Shown here: positions 26,273 to 34,792 of the stretch, piece by piece | Layout of the letters: each line of letters starts with the position of its first letter | Numbering within the stretch: position 1 is the stretch's first letter | Assembly (NCBI GenBank): GCA_964573995.1 | Contig: CAZNLH010000020.1 | Span: 1-45,261, forward strand | Length of the DNA stretch: 45,261 nucleotides | Reading direction: 5' to 3' | Origin: CAZNLH01 sp964573995 | GTDB taxonomy: Bacteria > Gemmatimonadota > CAZMKB01 > CAZNLH01 | Program-made: the position numbers and the translations under genes | The notes under the pieces: generated by a model | The model's input: only the letters and a program-made list of their open reading frames with translations | The model's database searches: none | Told to the model about the DNA's origin: nothing

Positions 26273-27784
26273 TCAAACATCTTCGTGCCGCACTTTCGGG
26301 AGTCTAATGACAAACTTAGTACCACGCCCTGGCTCGCTGTCCACCCTGATGGTGCCTCCGTGCGCCTCGACGATATTCCTGGAGATCGAAAGGCCGAGGC
26401 CAGTCCCCCGATGTTTGGTGGTGAAAAAAGGCCTGAATATCTTTTCCAGGTTTTCAGGGGCTATGCCGGCTCCGTTGTCTTCAAAACAGATCAATGTCGC
26501 GTCATCATCCTCTCTTACTGAAACCTCGAGCCTTCCCCTGCCACCCATAGCCTGCAAGGAATTGATTACTATGTTGAAGAAGGCTTGCTCCATCAGGTTT
26601 GGATCCATCTGAACGATCCCGGCCTTGTCATAATCCTTCACAATCTCGACATCACCGAGGTGGGGCTTCAATTTCAAAGGGTCGAGGGTCCGATCAATAA
26701 CCGGTACAATCTCCGAATAAGATATCACCGGCACGAGGGGACGGCTGAAAGTCAGCAGGTCCGATACGGTGCCGTTCAACCGGTCGACTTGAGTTAGGAC
26801 CTCCGTCAGGACCTCGACGTGCCTTTGGCTGATATTCTCATCCTTCAGTATCACCTGTATAGCGCCCTTGATCCCGGCGAGGGGGTTTCTTATCTCATGC
26901 GAAATGCTCGCGGCCAGTTCTCCAATGGCGGCAAGGCGCTTGCTCTTCTTGAGTTCCTGCTCGTGGTAACGCTTGATCTCACCTATCGCGTTCTCCAGTT
27001 TACCGACCATCGAGTTGAGGCTATGGGCGATCAGCCCCAATTCATCCCTGTTCTCAAGCCTTATCCTTGCAGACAGGTTCCCCGCCTCGACCTCGTTCAT
27101 CGTCTCTACGATGGATGAAATGGGTGTATGTACTTCCCTTTCAAAGAGGTAGGCCACAGTCAACGAGAGCATGAGCGCGGTTATTATCGTGAAAAAGACC
27201 ATCCGGTCACGGTTGTGGCTGATGATATCCCTGACATCCTGGAGCGAGATATCCATCTCCAGGACACCTATATAATCCTTGTCCGTCTGGTGGCATGTAA
27301 CGCAGACTTCTCTCTTCTTGATGGGGTACATCAACCTCAGGTTCCCTCCATTGCCTGCCCGCAACGAGGTGAGCCTGAGACTGCCGAGGTTGATCGCCTC
27401 GTGTTTCCCAATATCGGTGGGATGTGTCCCTTCCTCCTCTTCGTTGGAGGAACGCATGATGACTCCCTCGGTATTGTATATCCTCAGGTTCAATATCTCG
27501 TCCCTCAGGGCGATCCTCTTGAGGATGTCCTGGATCTCGCTCTGTTTCCCCTCCTTCATGGCCATATCGATGCTCAATTCCACCGACTGGAACAGGAGTG
27601 AAATCTGGTTCTCGGTCAACTCGATCAGTTGCTCGCGCCAGTAATAGAACCAGACGTAACCGGAAAGGCCGGTCATCACGAACAGTACCACTATTACGGT
27701 GAATATGACCTTGGCCCTCAGGGAGGTAAAAAGCCCCCTCAACGTATCCCTTATCCCTTTGATCACCCCGTTTCCTTTCGACAT
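26273..27784 (-). CDS. Membrane histidine kinase with haem c-binding periplasmic sensor
   Basis: A protein of 503 residues. Membrane helices at about 24-48 and 194-214 enclose a periplasmic domain of about 145 residues that carries one CxxCH motif (CVTCH, 161-165), the covalent haem c attachment site. A HAMP domain (about 214-262) is followed by the DHp helix with phospho-acceptor H296 in ISHEIRNPLAG, then the N box (FFNIVINSLQAM), G1 (DNGAGI) and G2 (GTGLGLSI) of the ATPase domain. It lies 16 bp downstream of the FdnI-like cytochrome b gene, at the end of the cytochrome operon. The arrangement suggests a redox or ligand sensor for the cytochrome locus. Haem-bearing sensor kinases are known in Geobacter; the signal here is unknown. 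Confidence 0.92.
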   Translation of the reverse strand: MSKGNGVIKGIRDTLRGLFTSLRAKVIFTVIVVLFVMTGLSGYVWFYYWREQLIELTENQISLLFQSVELSIDMAMKEGKQSEIQDILKRIALRDEILNLRIYNTEGVIMRSSNEEEEGTHPTDIGKHEAINLGSLRLTSLRAGNGGNLRLMYPIKKREVCVTCHQTDKDYIGVLEMDISLQDVRDIISHNRDRMVFFTIITALMLSLTVAYLFEREVHTPISSIVETMNEVEAGNLSARIRLENRDELGLIAHSLNSMVGKLENAIGEIKRYHEQELKKSKRLAAIGELAASISHEIRNPLAGIKGAIQVILKDENISQRHVEVLTEVLTQVDRLNGTVSDLLTFSRPLVPVISYSEIVPVIDRTLDPLKLKPHLGDVEIVKDYDKAGIVQMDPNLMEQAFFNIVINSLQAMGGRGRLEVSVREDDDATLICFEDNGAGIAPENLEKIFRPFFTTKHRGTGLGLSISRNIVEAHGGTIRVDSEPGRGTKFVIRLPKVRHEDV

Positions 27785-27799
27785 TGCCGGTCCTGACCA

Positions 27800-28540
27800 T
27801 CAGGGTACCGAGGCTGCCTTCTCCTCCTTCTCTACCGTCTCATCGACCCCGGGTTCCTCCGCTGCTAATTCGCCGCTTGCCACGAGCCTCTCATACTCCA
27901 GCGGGTGATTTTCCTTCAATTCGTCCAGCGAGATACGACCAGTGATCCACACCCTGCTCATGGGAAAGACACTTGGATTCAAATGGACGTTGTAAAAATG
28001 CCATATTACAATGGCGAGAAAGGCAAGAATGGCCTCGTAACTGTGGATGATCCGGGCAACATCGAGGACCCACTTCGGGAAAACAACCATGGCCGCCTCG
28101 GCGTACCACTGCATCAGCCCTGTGACGATCATGACGGCCGAGCCCCATACTACGGCCCAATATTCGAACTTCTCCTTGAAGTTGAACTTTCCATAGCGCG
28201 GCCGTTTGTCCCTGAGGCCAAGATTATACAGGAACAGGTCGACTACATCCTTCAAGTCCTTCTTCCTCAGCAACATCTCGCCGAGGTCTTCGTGGCCGCG
28301 TTTCGTAAACAGACAGTATCCAACGTGAAAGATGCAGAGGCATATCAGGAGGACCGCCCCGAAGCGGTGGATTATTCCACGGACCTGGAAACTCGTAGAA
28401 AAGAAGAAGATCCTCCTCACCAACGGGTTTTCCGGGAAGAAGAGGGGTAAGCCGGTAATCATCAGGATGAAGAAACTGATAAAGAGCAGTACGTGTTGAA
28501 TACGCTGGGCGAGTGTCAGCCTCAGATAGGTCCCCTTCAC
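27800..28540 (-). CDS. FdnI/HydC-type cytochrome b, quinone-interacting membrane subunit
   Basis: A protein of 246 residues with four membrane helices and candidate haem b histidines: H16 (RIQHVLLF), the two His of IIHRFGAVL...IFHVGY, and H in ARIIHSYE and IWHFYNVH. This is the layout of formate dehydrogenase-N gamma/Ni-Fe hydrogenase cytochrome b subunits that pass electrons between quinone and haem. The C-terminal 50 residues are charged and cytoplasmic. The start is GTG 28540, overlapping the stop of the preceding 11-heme cytochrome (GTGA), so the pair is probably a stable complex. In Geobacter CbcL the same two modules are fused in one protein; here they are separate. Confidence 0.88.
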   Translation of the reverse strand: MKGTYLRLTLAQRIQHVLLFISFFILMITGLPLFFPENPLVRRIFFFSTSFQVRGIIHRFGAVLLICLCIFHVGYCLFTKRGHEDLGEMLLRKKDLKDVVDLFLYNLGLRDKRPRYGKFNFKEKFEYWAVVWGSAVMIVTGLMQWYAEAAMVVFPKWVLDVARIIHSYEAILAFLAIVIWHFYNVHLNPSVFPMSRVWITGRISLDELKENHPLEYERLVASGELAAEEPGVDETVEKEEKAASVP

Positions 28541-29853
28541 GAGCTGTCCTCTCCTCTTTTTCTCCTTATGGAACCATACAACTCAACTCCGATAAAGATA
28601 ACGAAAAAACCGACCAGTGAGGGGATAAATATGGAATAGAACTTCTTTGCCAGGGAGGCGCCCAGGCTCTCCTGCTCGACTTTCTCCACATGAATCTTAT
28701 GTGAAACAAACTGCTTGCTGGAACCCGGGTGACACTTCCCGCAAGTCTTTGTGAGATTCCTTGGGTTGATCGATGAAGTCGGATCACTGGAAGGCTTGAT
28801 GTCGTGGACACCGTGACAACTGGCACAATTGGCCACTGTGACGTCTCCGAGACGCGAGGCGATGCCGTGATAACTACTCATGTATGTCTTGTACCTGTTC
28901 ACAGGGAGCCCATAACGGGCGTCCAATTTCTTGTTATCATGGCACTTCGAACATGTGACCGGGATATTAGTAGGGTACACGGGGGAGGCCTTGACGTCGG
29001 GTGGTAGGATGATGTGTTCGCCGTGACAATCCGTGCATACCGGCACATCAGGATTTCCCTGCATCAAGGCCACTCCGTGAATACTCCCGGAGTACGCCAC
29101 CAGGATTCCTGCGTGGCACTTTCCGCATGTCCTCGGTACGTTCTCTTTGCTGATTGGCGACCGCGGTGAGGAAGTCAACTGGATATCATGTGATCCGTGA
29201 CAATCCACACAGACTGCGGAGACAATAAGCCCCTGCTCCACAAGCGCCTTCCCGTGCACACTCTTAAGGTACGACTTTACCGCACCTCCCGGAAATTGCA
29301 TTGCCTTCTTTGCATCGATCGGCTCGGTGGAATGACACCTTGAACACGTCAGGGGAAGATTGGCGCGATAGACCATCGAGTTTGGATCACTGACGGGAAG
29401 GATGTAGTGGTCACCGTGACAATCCCTGCACCTCAGGGACGGATTGCCTTCATTCCCCGGCTTCCTGTGGATACTTTCCTCGAAGGCCACCCCCTCCTCA
29501 TCGTGACACCCTGAACAATCGACGGCCGCAAGGTCCGTAGAATGCGGGAAATCCTCCACACCATCAAGGTCTTCGTGACACGCGGTACAGGTCAATCCCG
29601 CCTGCCCATGAACCGACAACCCGAACCTGTCCTTGTCAACATACATGGCCCTGCTTGCCTCGTCCCAGGACTCAATATCTCCGTGGCATTCCAGGCAGAC
29701 CGCGTTCTCCTCCGATTGGGCCTGAAGAATGGAAACTGCCGTGACAAGGGCCGCTGCCAAGCCAAACAGGGCACCGAATAGTATGCCTCTGCCGGCGAAA
29801 GATCCCTGTCGTTCTCTCTTTTTCACCTTCTCACCCAATGCCTTCGCGCACAT
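28537..29853 (-). CDS. Membrane-anchored 11-heme c-type cytochrome
   Basis: About 438 residues from ATG 29853; GTG 29826 is an alternative, and the frame opens at 29997 with non-protein-like sequence. An N-terminal membrane helix/signal anchor (ILFGALFGLAAALVTAVSI) is followed by eleven CxxCH motifs (CLECH, CTACH, CSGCH, CRDCH, CSRCH, CVDCH, CGKCH, CTDCH, CSKCH, CASCH, CGKCH). A C-terminal helix (IPSLVGFFVIFIGVELYG) anchors the periplasmic haem domain. Spaced single His residues (SVHG, SIHG, SYHG) are likely distal haem ligands. It closely resembles the cytochromes at 35981 and 33117 (shared CHG-HDI-P-SDP...CGKCH blocks), so the three are paralogues. Coupled to the FdnI-like gene. Probably takes electrons from that cytochrome b into the periplasm. 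Confidence 0.93.
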   Translation of the reverse strand: MCAKALGEKVKKRERQGSFAGRGILFGALFGLAAALVTAVSILQAQSEENAVCLECHGDIESWDEASRAMYVDKDRFGLSVHGQAGLTCTACHEDLDGVEDFPHSTDLAAVDCSGCHDEEGVAFEESIHRKPGNEGNPSLRCRDCHGDHYILPVSDPNSMVYRANLPLTCSRCHSTEPIDAKKAMQFPGGAVKSYLKSVHGKALVEQGLIVSAVCVDCHGSHDIQLTSSPRSPISKENVPRTCGKCHAGILVAYSGSIHGVALMQGNPDVPVCTDCHGEHIILPPDVKASPVYPTNIPVTCSKCHDNKKLDARYGLPVNRYKTYMSSYHGIASRLGDVTVANCASCHGVHDIKPSSDPTSSINPRNLTKTCGKCHPGSSKQFVSHKIHVEKVEQESLGASLAKKFYSIFIPSLVGFFVIFIGVELYGSIRRKRGEDSS

Positions 29854-29997
29854 AAACCCCGGCCATAACCGGACATCGTCGGCTGTTCCCTCGAATAAGG
29901 CGTGGGATCCCCGGGAGGAGGAGGACCTCAGGCATCGAGGCCCGATTTCTCCGCCAATGGGAATCCCCGCCTCATTCATAGTGAACGTGCCCGGCAA

Positions 29998-30561
29998 TCA
30001 ACTCCCAGCCTTCGGGACAGCATGATCTATCTTGCTGAAATACTCCTTGAAGTCGAAGCCCTTGAAAGTGGGGCTCTCTTCGTTGTGACACCTTTTACAG
30101 GTCTTCTCGTCCGGGACCACGAGACCGTTCTGAAGCGCGAGGCTGTGGTCTTTCATGACATTCATCTTGATGTACTTGCTCCCGGGACCGTGGCACGCCT
30201 CGCACTGCACTCCTCCTTCTCTTACAAATGTCTTCCCCAGGAGTGCGGCATCGACCCCGAAGGCCGTCACATGGCACTTCAGGCACTTGTCGCTCTCCTG
30301 CGGATTGCCCTTGACACCCGCCTTTGCCGCCAACTCCTTCGCCTTGTCCGTACCCAGTGCCTGATAGGCATCCGCATGCTTCGACGCCTTCCAGACGCCG
30401 TACTGGTTCCCCTTCGACTTGCTCATGTGGCACATCTTGCACCTTTTTACGCCAACAAACATCGCCTGGTCACTCGTCCCGCTCCCCTGAGCAACCAGCG
30501 ATACGGCCAACAGGCTCAGCGCACATATCAGAAACGCAGACGTCTTGTAAATAGACCTCAT
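29998..30561 (-). CDS. Tetraheme cytochrome c554-type periplasmic protein
   Basis: A protein of 187 residues from ATG 30561, behind GGAGG nine bases upstream; a start seven codons earlier is less likely. Signal peptide about 1-25 (SAFLICALSLLAVSLVAQG). Four CxxCH motifs: CKMCH, CLKCH, CEACH, CKRCH. The sequence (VGVKRCKMCH...YGVWKASKHADAY...CEACHGPGSKY) fits the cytochrome c554 family, small soluble electron carriers found with nitrification enzymes and in metal-reducing bacteria. No membrane anchor after the signal peptide, so it may shuttle electrons among the larger cytochromes. Separated from the giant cytochrome gene by a 330-bp structured gap. Confidence 0.93.
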   Translation of the reverse strand: MRSIYKTSAFLICALSLLAVSLVAQGSGTSDQAMFVGVKRCKMCHMSKSKGNQYGVWKASKHADAYQALGTDKAKELAAKAGVKGNPQESDKCLKCHVTAFGVDAALLGKTFVREGGVQCEACHGPGSKYIKMNVMKDHSLALQNGLVVPDEKTCKRCHNEESPTFKGFDFKEYFSKIDHAVPKAGS

Positions 30562-30582
30562 TGCATTCAACCTCCAGTCCAA

Positions 30583-30894
30583 GAAGCCTTAAAATATTCA
30601 CGGAAATCAGGGCAACGATTTTGATTCTATTTCTTATCCTGAAATCACCTCCTTTCCAATGTGGTGTCCCGAAATTAATTTACAGATGTTCTGCTATGAA
30701 CTGCGCGGGTCCTGTCACCGAACACCCCCACCGTGCTCGCTATTGCTGTGCGCGGTGGGGGGCCCCCATCGGCGCCACCCACGCTAAGGGACAAGATACT
30801 TCCGGGACAGGACACTAGATACCATGGAATTGCACTCCTCACCTACGACGGCTGTACCGCCGTGCCGAAATAATCTTCTACAAGGGAGATTGCA
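30583..30894 (-). other. Structured intergenic region in the cytochrome locus
   Basis: No gene is supported. Nested inverted repeats are present: an outer GTCCTGTC/GACAGGAC pair (30709-30716 and 30806-30813) encloses a 9-bp CCCCCACCG/CGGTGGGGG stem (30725-30733 and 30753-30761) with a 19-base loop. A smaller ACGGC/GCCGT hairpin lies at about 30849-30864, just after the giant cytochrome. Two similar 18-19 base segments flank that hairpin (30826-30843 and 30885-30903). On the minus strand this could be a terminator, attenuator or structured leader for the c554-type gene. No known riboswitch core was recognised. Confidence 0.45.
30709..30813 (-). repeat. Nested inverted repeat, possible structured RNA
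   Basis: Outer 8-bp perfect arms (30709-30716, 30806-30813) and inner 9-bp perfect arms (30725-30733, 30753-30761), plus CCGA/TCGG flanks around the inner stem. Within it, 30758-30777 matches 45042-45061 at 18 of 20 positions, suggesting a dispersed element. The stem has no T-tract, so it is not a standard intrinsic terminator. Confidence 0.45.
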
Positions 30895-33102
30895 TTACTC
30901 ACCAGGCGCGGGCTGGAGTATTTCCTCGAGTTCCCTTTCTCCGGCATCGATCAATTCCTCCGCCAAGGCTGGATTGTGAACACCCCCCGATCCATCCTGC
31001 TCCACGAATGAGACCTTCGCCTCCGCCGATTCAAGCACCGCGCGGTTGATACTCGAGATCTTCCCGCTCTCAGACAGGCGCTCCTTCGCATCCCTCAAGT
31101 CCCCCGTTACATCATCCATTGCTTCCTTTGTCGACTCCTGCCATTCGTTTACCAACTCAGCATACCCTCCCTCCTCATGGCAGTCATCGCAAACCCCGCG
31201 GACTTGTTCCACGGAATTCCCCCCTTCGATCCCCTGATGACAATTAGCGCACCCCACCATGTCCTTCATCGGATTGGGATCCGTCGACACTCCCTCAACG
31301 CCGCGGCCGTTGAAAAACGCGGCCTGGACCCGATGACACGACTCACAAGGCAACTCGCTCTCTCGATGATGACAACCGTAGCAATCCAAGTCGGCCTTAA
31401 CGGAGACCTTACCGCCCTTTGTGCCGCGGTGACAGTCGAGGCATCGAAGGCTTGTGCCCTGGAGGTGGGCCTCATGAAGGAATGTCTCTCCCTTGAACCG
31501 TATCTCGCTATTCAGAAAATCGGCGTGACACCCCTTGCATTGAAACGACTCGCCCGAGTGGTGACACGCATCGCAATCATCCGCCGAAATCTTGATGTCT
31601 CCGTGGGGCTCTCCAGTGAACCCCTCTGGCTTTTCGTGGCACCCAATACAGTCCAGGCCCGCTTTGAGATGGGGTCCGTGTGTGAAATCCCTGCCGAATA
31701 CCCTGAGTTTCCTGGGTCCGATACCCACATGGCACGTGGCGCAGCCCTGCTTCTTTACATTGGTTGCCAGGATCAGGGCCGGCTGCGCTGGTCGATATGA
31801 ACTTCCAACGTTCGAGACCGCCTGCCGGATCGATTCGTAGACGGTCCTCAACAAGTCGATCGAGTACCCGACGTTGTGGACACCACCACCCTGCCTTACG
31901 ACATTCAGGTTGTGACGGGCCACCTCCAGCGATCCCATCGCATCCTTGTACCCGCGCGCCCCGTTCTCTCCCGAAACGATCCCTTCCGCCTTCTCGAGAG
32001 AAGCGCTCAACGATCGCACCCCGTCTTCTATCTCCTTTTTCCAGTTGTCCAGCATACCGTGAAATCTTGTCCCATGGCAATGAATACAGGCGGACTCATT
32101 GGCCTCCTTGACATCCCCGATACCACTCACCTTCTTGTGGACGAGATGACACCCCTTGCAACCGACCCGGGTCATGAACATGCTGCTCGGATTGGCGGGA
32201 AGACCCTTACCGCCAATCCCCATGTACAATTCCTTGACCTCCGAGTGATGGTCGGGATGGCAGGATATACACTCCACCTCTAGCGAGGAGACCATCTTCA
32301 CAAGCCCGTGCTGGATCGCGTTGTGACATTCCTCGCAATCGATCTTATGCTCTGATACGTGCTTCGAGTGGATCAACTGTACTTGATCATACTTTTCTAT
32401 CTTCTGGGGTTCTCCATGGCAGATCAGGCACCTCTCCCGCGGCACATTGCCATCTCCCTGGATCACCTGGACATGGCACTGGCTGCAACGAATCCCCCGT
32501 TCTACTATCTCCTTGTGGTTGAAGGAGACGCCTTCAAACTCGACCGTCGCCTCGGGAGGAGGATGGCAAGAGGTGCACTTGGAGGTGCCCTCCCCGATCT
32601 TCACTCCCTTGAAGTGGCACAGAAAACACGTGCTGGTCGTAACGGTCATGTGTGTCCCCTGCACGATCTGGGAGTGGCAACTCGTGCACCGGAGTTTCAG
32701 CCCCCGCCTGACCTCCATGAGATGAGGCCGATGATCGAAGTTAATCCCCTTAAAGTCGACCTTTCCCTGCAACAGTCGCTGGCTGTGGCACTCAGTCCTC
32801 AGACAACTCCAATCGCTGATCTCCGCCCTCGGCTTGCTCCCATAGGTGCGGGTGATATAACTTACTACCTGGTTCAATGCCTCAAACTTGCTCCTGGCCT
32901 GGGATTGCAGCCCGGGGGTATAATGACAATCGACGCACGGAACGAAATTGTGAGTGGAGGTCTTCCAGGCATTATAGTATGGCTCCATGATATGGCACGA
33001 GTTGCAGAACTGCGGACTTGTGCTGTACTCGATAAATACCACGAAGAGAACGATGAGTCCAACGACGACAAAAAAAGAGACTTTCAGCAGTTTTCGGCCC
33101 AT
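30895..33102 (-). CDS. Giant NapC/NirT-type multiheme cytochrome (20 CxxCH plus one CX4CH)
   Basis: A protein of 735 residues. The N-terminus is a NapC/NirT/NrfH-type quinol dehydrogenase module: an uncleaved membrane helix (about 8-27), then CNSCH followed by IMEPYYNAWKTSTH, CVDCH and a long helix. An unusual CLRTECH (CX4CH) near residue 100 follows. The rest is a tandem of CxxCH blocks with spaced His-rich segments (HRPHL, NHKEIV, HSKHV, HGPHL, HEAHL). I count 20 CxxCH in total. Two α-helical insertions without haem, about 355-430 and near the C-terminus, may be coiled structures. The usual NapC has four haems and ImcH-type proteins seven, so this is far larger. It probably carries quinol electrons through a periplasmic haem wire. 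Start ATG 33102, 14 bp after the 9-heme gene. Confidence 0.93.
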   Translation of the reverse strand: MGRKLLKVSFFVVVGLIVLFVVFIEYSTSPQFCNSCHIMEPYYNAWKTSTHNFVPCVDCHYTPGLQSQARSKFEALNQVVSYITRTYGSKPRAEISDWSCLRTECHSQRLLQGKVDFKGINFDHRPHLMEVRRGLKLRCTSCHSQIVQGTHMTVTTSTCFLCHFKGVKIGEGTSKCTSCHPPPEATVEFEGVSFNHKEIVERGIRCSQCHVQVIQGDGNVPRERCLICHGEPQKIEKYDQVQLIHSKHVSEHKIDCEECHNAIQHGLVKMVSSLEVECISCHPDHHSEVKELYMGIGGKGLPANPSSMFMTRVGCKGCHLVHKKVSGIGDVKEANESACIHCHGTRFHGMLDNWKKEIEDGVRSLSASLEKAEGIVSGENGARGYKDAMGSLEVARHNLNVVRQGGGVHNVGYSIDLLRTVYESIRQAVSNVGSSYRPAQPALILATNVKKQGCATCHVGIGPRKLRVFGRDFTHGPHLKAGLDCIGCHEKPEGFTGEPHGDIKISADDCDACHHSGESFQCKGCHADFLNSEIRFKGETFLHEAHLQGTSLRCLDCHRGTKGGKVSVKADLDCYGCHHRESELPCESCHRVQAAFFNGRGVEGVSTDPNPMKDMVGCANCHQGIEGGNSVEQVRGVCDDCHEEGGYAELVNEWQESTKEAMDDVTGDLRDAKERLSESGKISSINRAVLESAEAKVSFVEQDGSGGVHNPALAEELIDAGERELEEILQPAPGE

Positions 33103-33116
33103 GAATCCGTCCGGCT

Positions 33117-34412
33117 CTATGCTCCAGTTCCTCTATCTGGATCCACCCCGTCTCGCCCGTCGGCTGACCGCTTCCTCTTGAGTTCTATTGTAAACAGCGC
33201 TATCATCCCCCCGATAAAGAGCCAGACAGGGACAAGGGCCAACTTGTAAACGCGGATGGAGACAAGGTCGTGCTCCAGGGTAGTAATCACGTTGTTTATA
33301 ATGGAAGTCGCCTTGGCCGCGCCACTCTGCACCGTCGACAGATCAACCGTGTGCTGCGAGGTCATGAGATTGATCAGCAGGGTATGGGCTTCCTCCATCC
33401 TCATCTCATTATCTTCGACCCTTACCCCTTCCAGCCTGGCTCGCCTCACCTCATCTTCTCCCTCCCCGTATCTCTTCAATGCCCCATCTATGAGATCCTT
33501 CATTTCAGTGGCAACCCTGTATGGCTCGGTCCCCGGATCGTGACACTTGCCGCACGTCTTGAGAAAAAGGCTTGAATCCGCCTCGAGTATCTTGTGATTA
33601 CCGTGACAGGCGACACAGCCTTTTATCAGTCCCTCCTCTTCCGCCTTGAAGTGGGGGCTCTTCATGAACTGCTCCTGAATGAATGGATGACACTGGCCGC
33701 ATACATTGTACACCTCCCCGACCCCGGGCGCACGTGCGCCGTGGACTCCATGGCATCGGGCACACTCCGGCACCGCCCGGTTGTTGTTTTCGATCAACTC
33801 GATGCCGTGAACAGACTCGAGGAAATCGTCGAGTTGATCAGTAGGAATATCATAGGGGGCCATGTAATCTCGATCCGCGTGGCACTTACCGCAGGTGTAC
33901 GGGAGGTTCTTTCTGAAGACCTTGCTGGACGGATCGGAGGCGGGGAGAATGTCATGGACTCCATGGCAATCCACGCAAGAGGCGACGTCCGTGTTCCCTT
34001 CCTCGAAGAGCATCTTTCCGTGCCTGCTCGTAAGGTACTGGCTGTATTGATCCGTGCTCAGGCCGAATTGCCTCATCTTCTCTTCGCTGGAATGGCATGA
34101 TGCGCACAGGCGAACCCCATCCACCTTTGATATCTTCCCCCGGTAGTTACTGGATCGGGCCTTCGCTCCTTTCACGTCGAACGCATTAGGATCCCCGCCG
34201 TGACAATCGATGCAGGTTATTCCTCTCCTGGAATGGATATCGCCCGCATACTGTGAGTTGACCTTCGAATGGCACAGGATACAGGAATACGTCTCTTCAT
34301 TAAAGGGAGGTTGAGAGTCAGTAGGCGTGGCAGAGAGGGGTATCACCCTCACAATCAGGGCCGAGAGGGCCAATGCTGAAACTGCAACCCGGGATTTCCA
34401 ACCATCCAGCAT
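33117..34412 (-). CDS. Membrane-anchored 9-heme c-type cytochrome
   Basis: A protein of 431 residues from ATG 34412; the longer open frame upstream overlaps the subunit IV-like gene and is not protein-like. Signal/anchor helix about 9-27. Nine CxxCH motifs: CILCH, CIDCH, CASCH, CVDCH, CGKCH, CARCH, CGQCH, CVACH, CGKCH. These are followed by a haem-free helical stretch (about 300-385) and a C-terminal membrane helix (LALVPVWLFIGGMIALFTI) with a basic cytoplasmic tail. The CVDCHGVHDILPASDP...CGKCH block matches the two 11-heme paralogues. It begins two bases after the stop of the subunit IV-like gene, so it is likely the cytochrome c partner of the Rieske/cytochrome b unit. Confidence 0.93.
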   Translation of the reverse strand: MLDGWKSRVAVSALALSALIVRVIPLSATPTDSQPPFNEETYSCILCHSKVNSQYAGDIHSRRGITCIDCHGGDPNAFDVKGAKARSSNYRGKISKVDGVRLCASCHSSEEKMRQFGLSTDQYSQYLTSRHGKMLFEEGNTDVASCVDCHGVHDILPASDPSSKVFRKNLPYTCGKCHADRDYMAPYDIPTDQLDDFLESVHGIELIENNNRAVPECARCHGVHGARAPGVGEVYNVCGQCHPFIQEQFMKSPHFKAEEEGLIKGCVACHGNHKILEADSSLFLKTCGKCHDPGTEPYRVATEMKDLIDGALKRYGEGEDEVRRARLEGVRVEDNEMRMEEAHTLLINLMTSQHTVDLSTVQSGAAKATSIINNVITTLEHDLVSIRVYKLALVPVWLFIGGMIALFTIELKRKRSADGRDGVDPDRGTGA

Positions 34413-34414
34413 CC

Positions 34415-34792
34415 TTACCCCCACGTCAGAAGGATGAAACCAAGCGTAAGAGCAACGGCAACGATCAACCGCCATGTAGTGGACAACCTTGAGAGTGCCC
34501 CCCCTCTCCTCTCGATACAGGGGAGGCATATGAACAGGAGGGGTACGACCAGCAGGACCAGCGTCGACAGGACACCTGGCAGGCCATCCAGTATCCTTTT
34601 CGCACCTACCAGATACCAATCCGGATCGAGTTCCAAGGGACTGAAGGGATCGGCTTCCTCCATCAGGGGATATGGTCTCAGGAGGGCGAGAGTCAAGATG
34701 ACGCCGACTGCCAGATAGGTCGCTATCGCCAATCGCAGGACCTTCTTCGTAAAGAAACACCCCGGCCGTCTGGTTCCCCATCTGCTATTCAT
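34415..34792 (-). CDS. Cytochrome b6f subunit IV-like / cytochrome b C-terminal domain
   Basis: A protein of 125 residues from ATG 34792, which overlaps the end of the cytochrome b6-like gene by 8 bp. Three hydrophobic helices (about 17-37, 70-90, 103-123). The segment ADPFSPLELDPDWYLVGAKRILDGLP corresponds to the P-E-W-Y region of subunit IV, which forms part of the quinol-oxidation (Qo) site; the usual PEWY is DPDWY here, with Asp in place of the Glu, a known variation of this motif in some bc complexes. Its small size and position after the b6-like gene make a split cytochrome b (petB/petD arrangement) likely. Confidence 0.82.
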   Translation of the reverse strand: MNSRWGTRRPGCFFTKKVLRLAIATYLAVGVILTLALLRPYPLMEEADPFSPLELDPDWYLVGAKRILDGLPGVLSTLVLLVVPLLFICLPCIERRGGALSRLSTTWRLIVAVALTLGFILLTWG

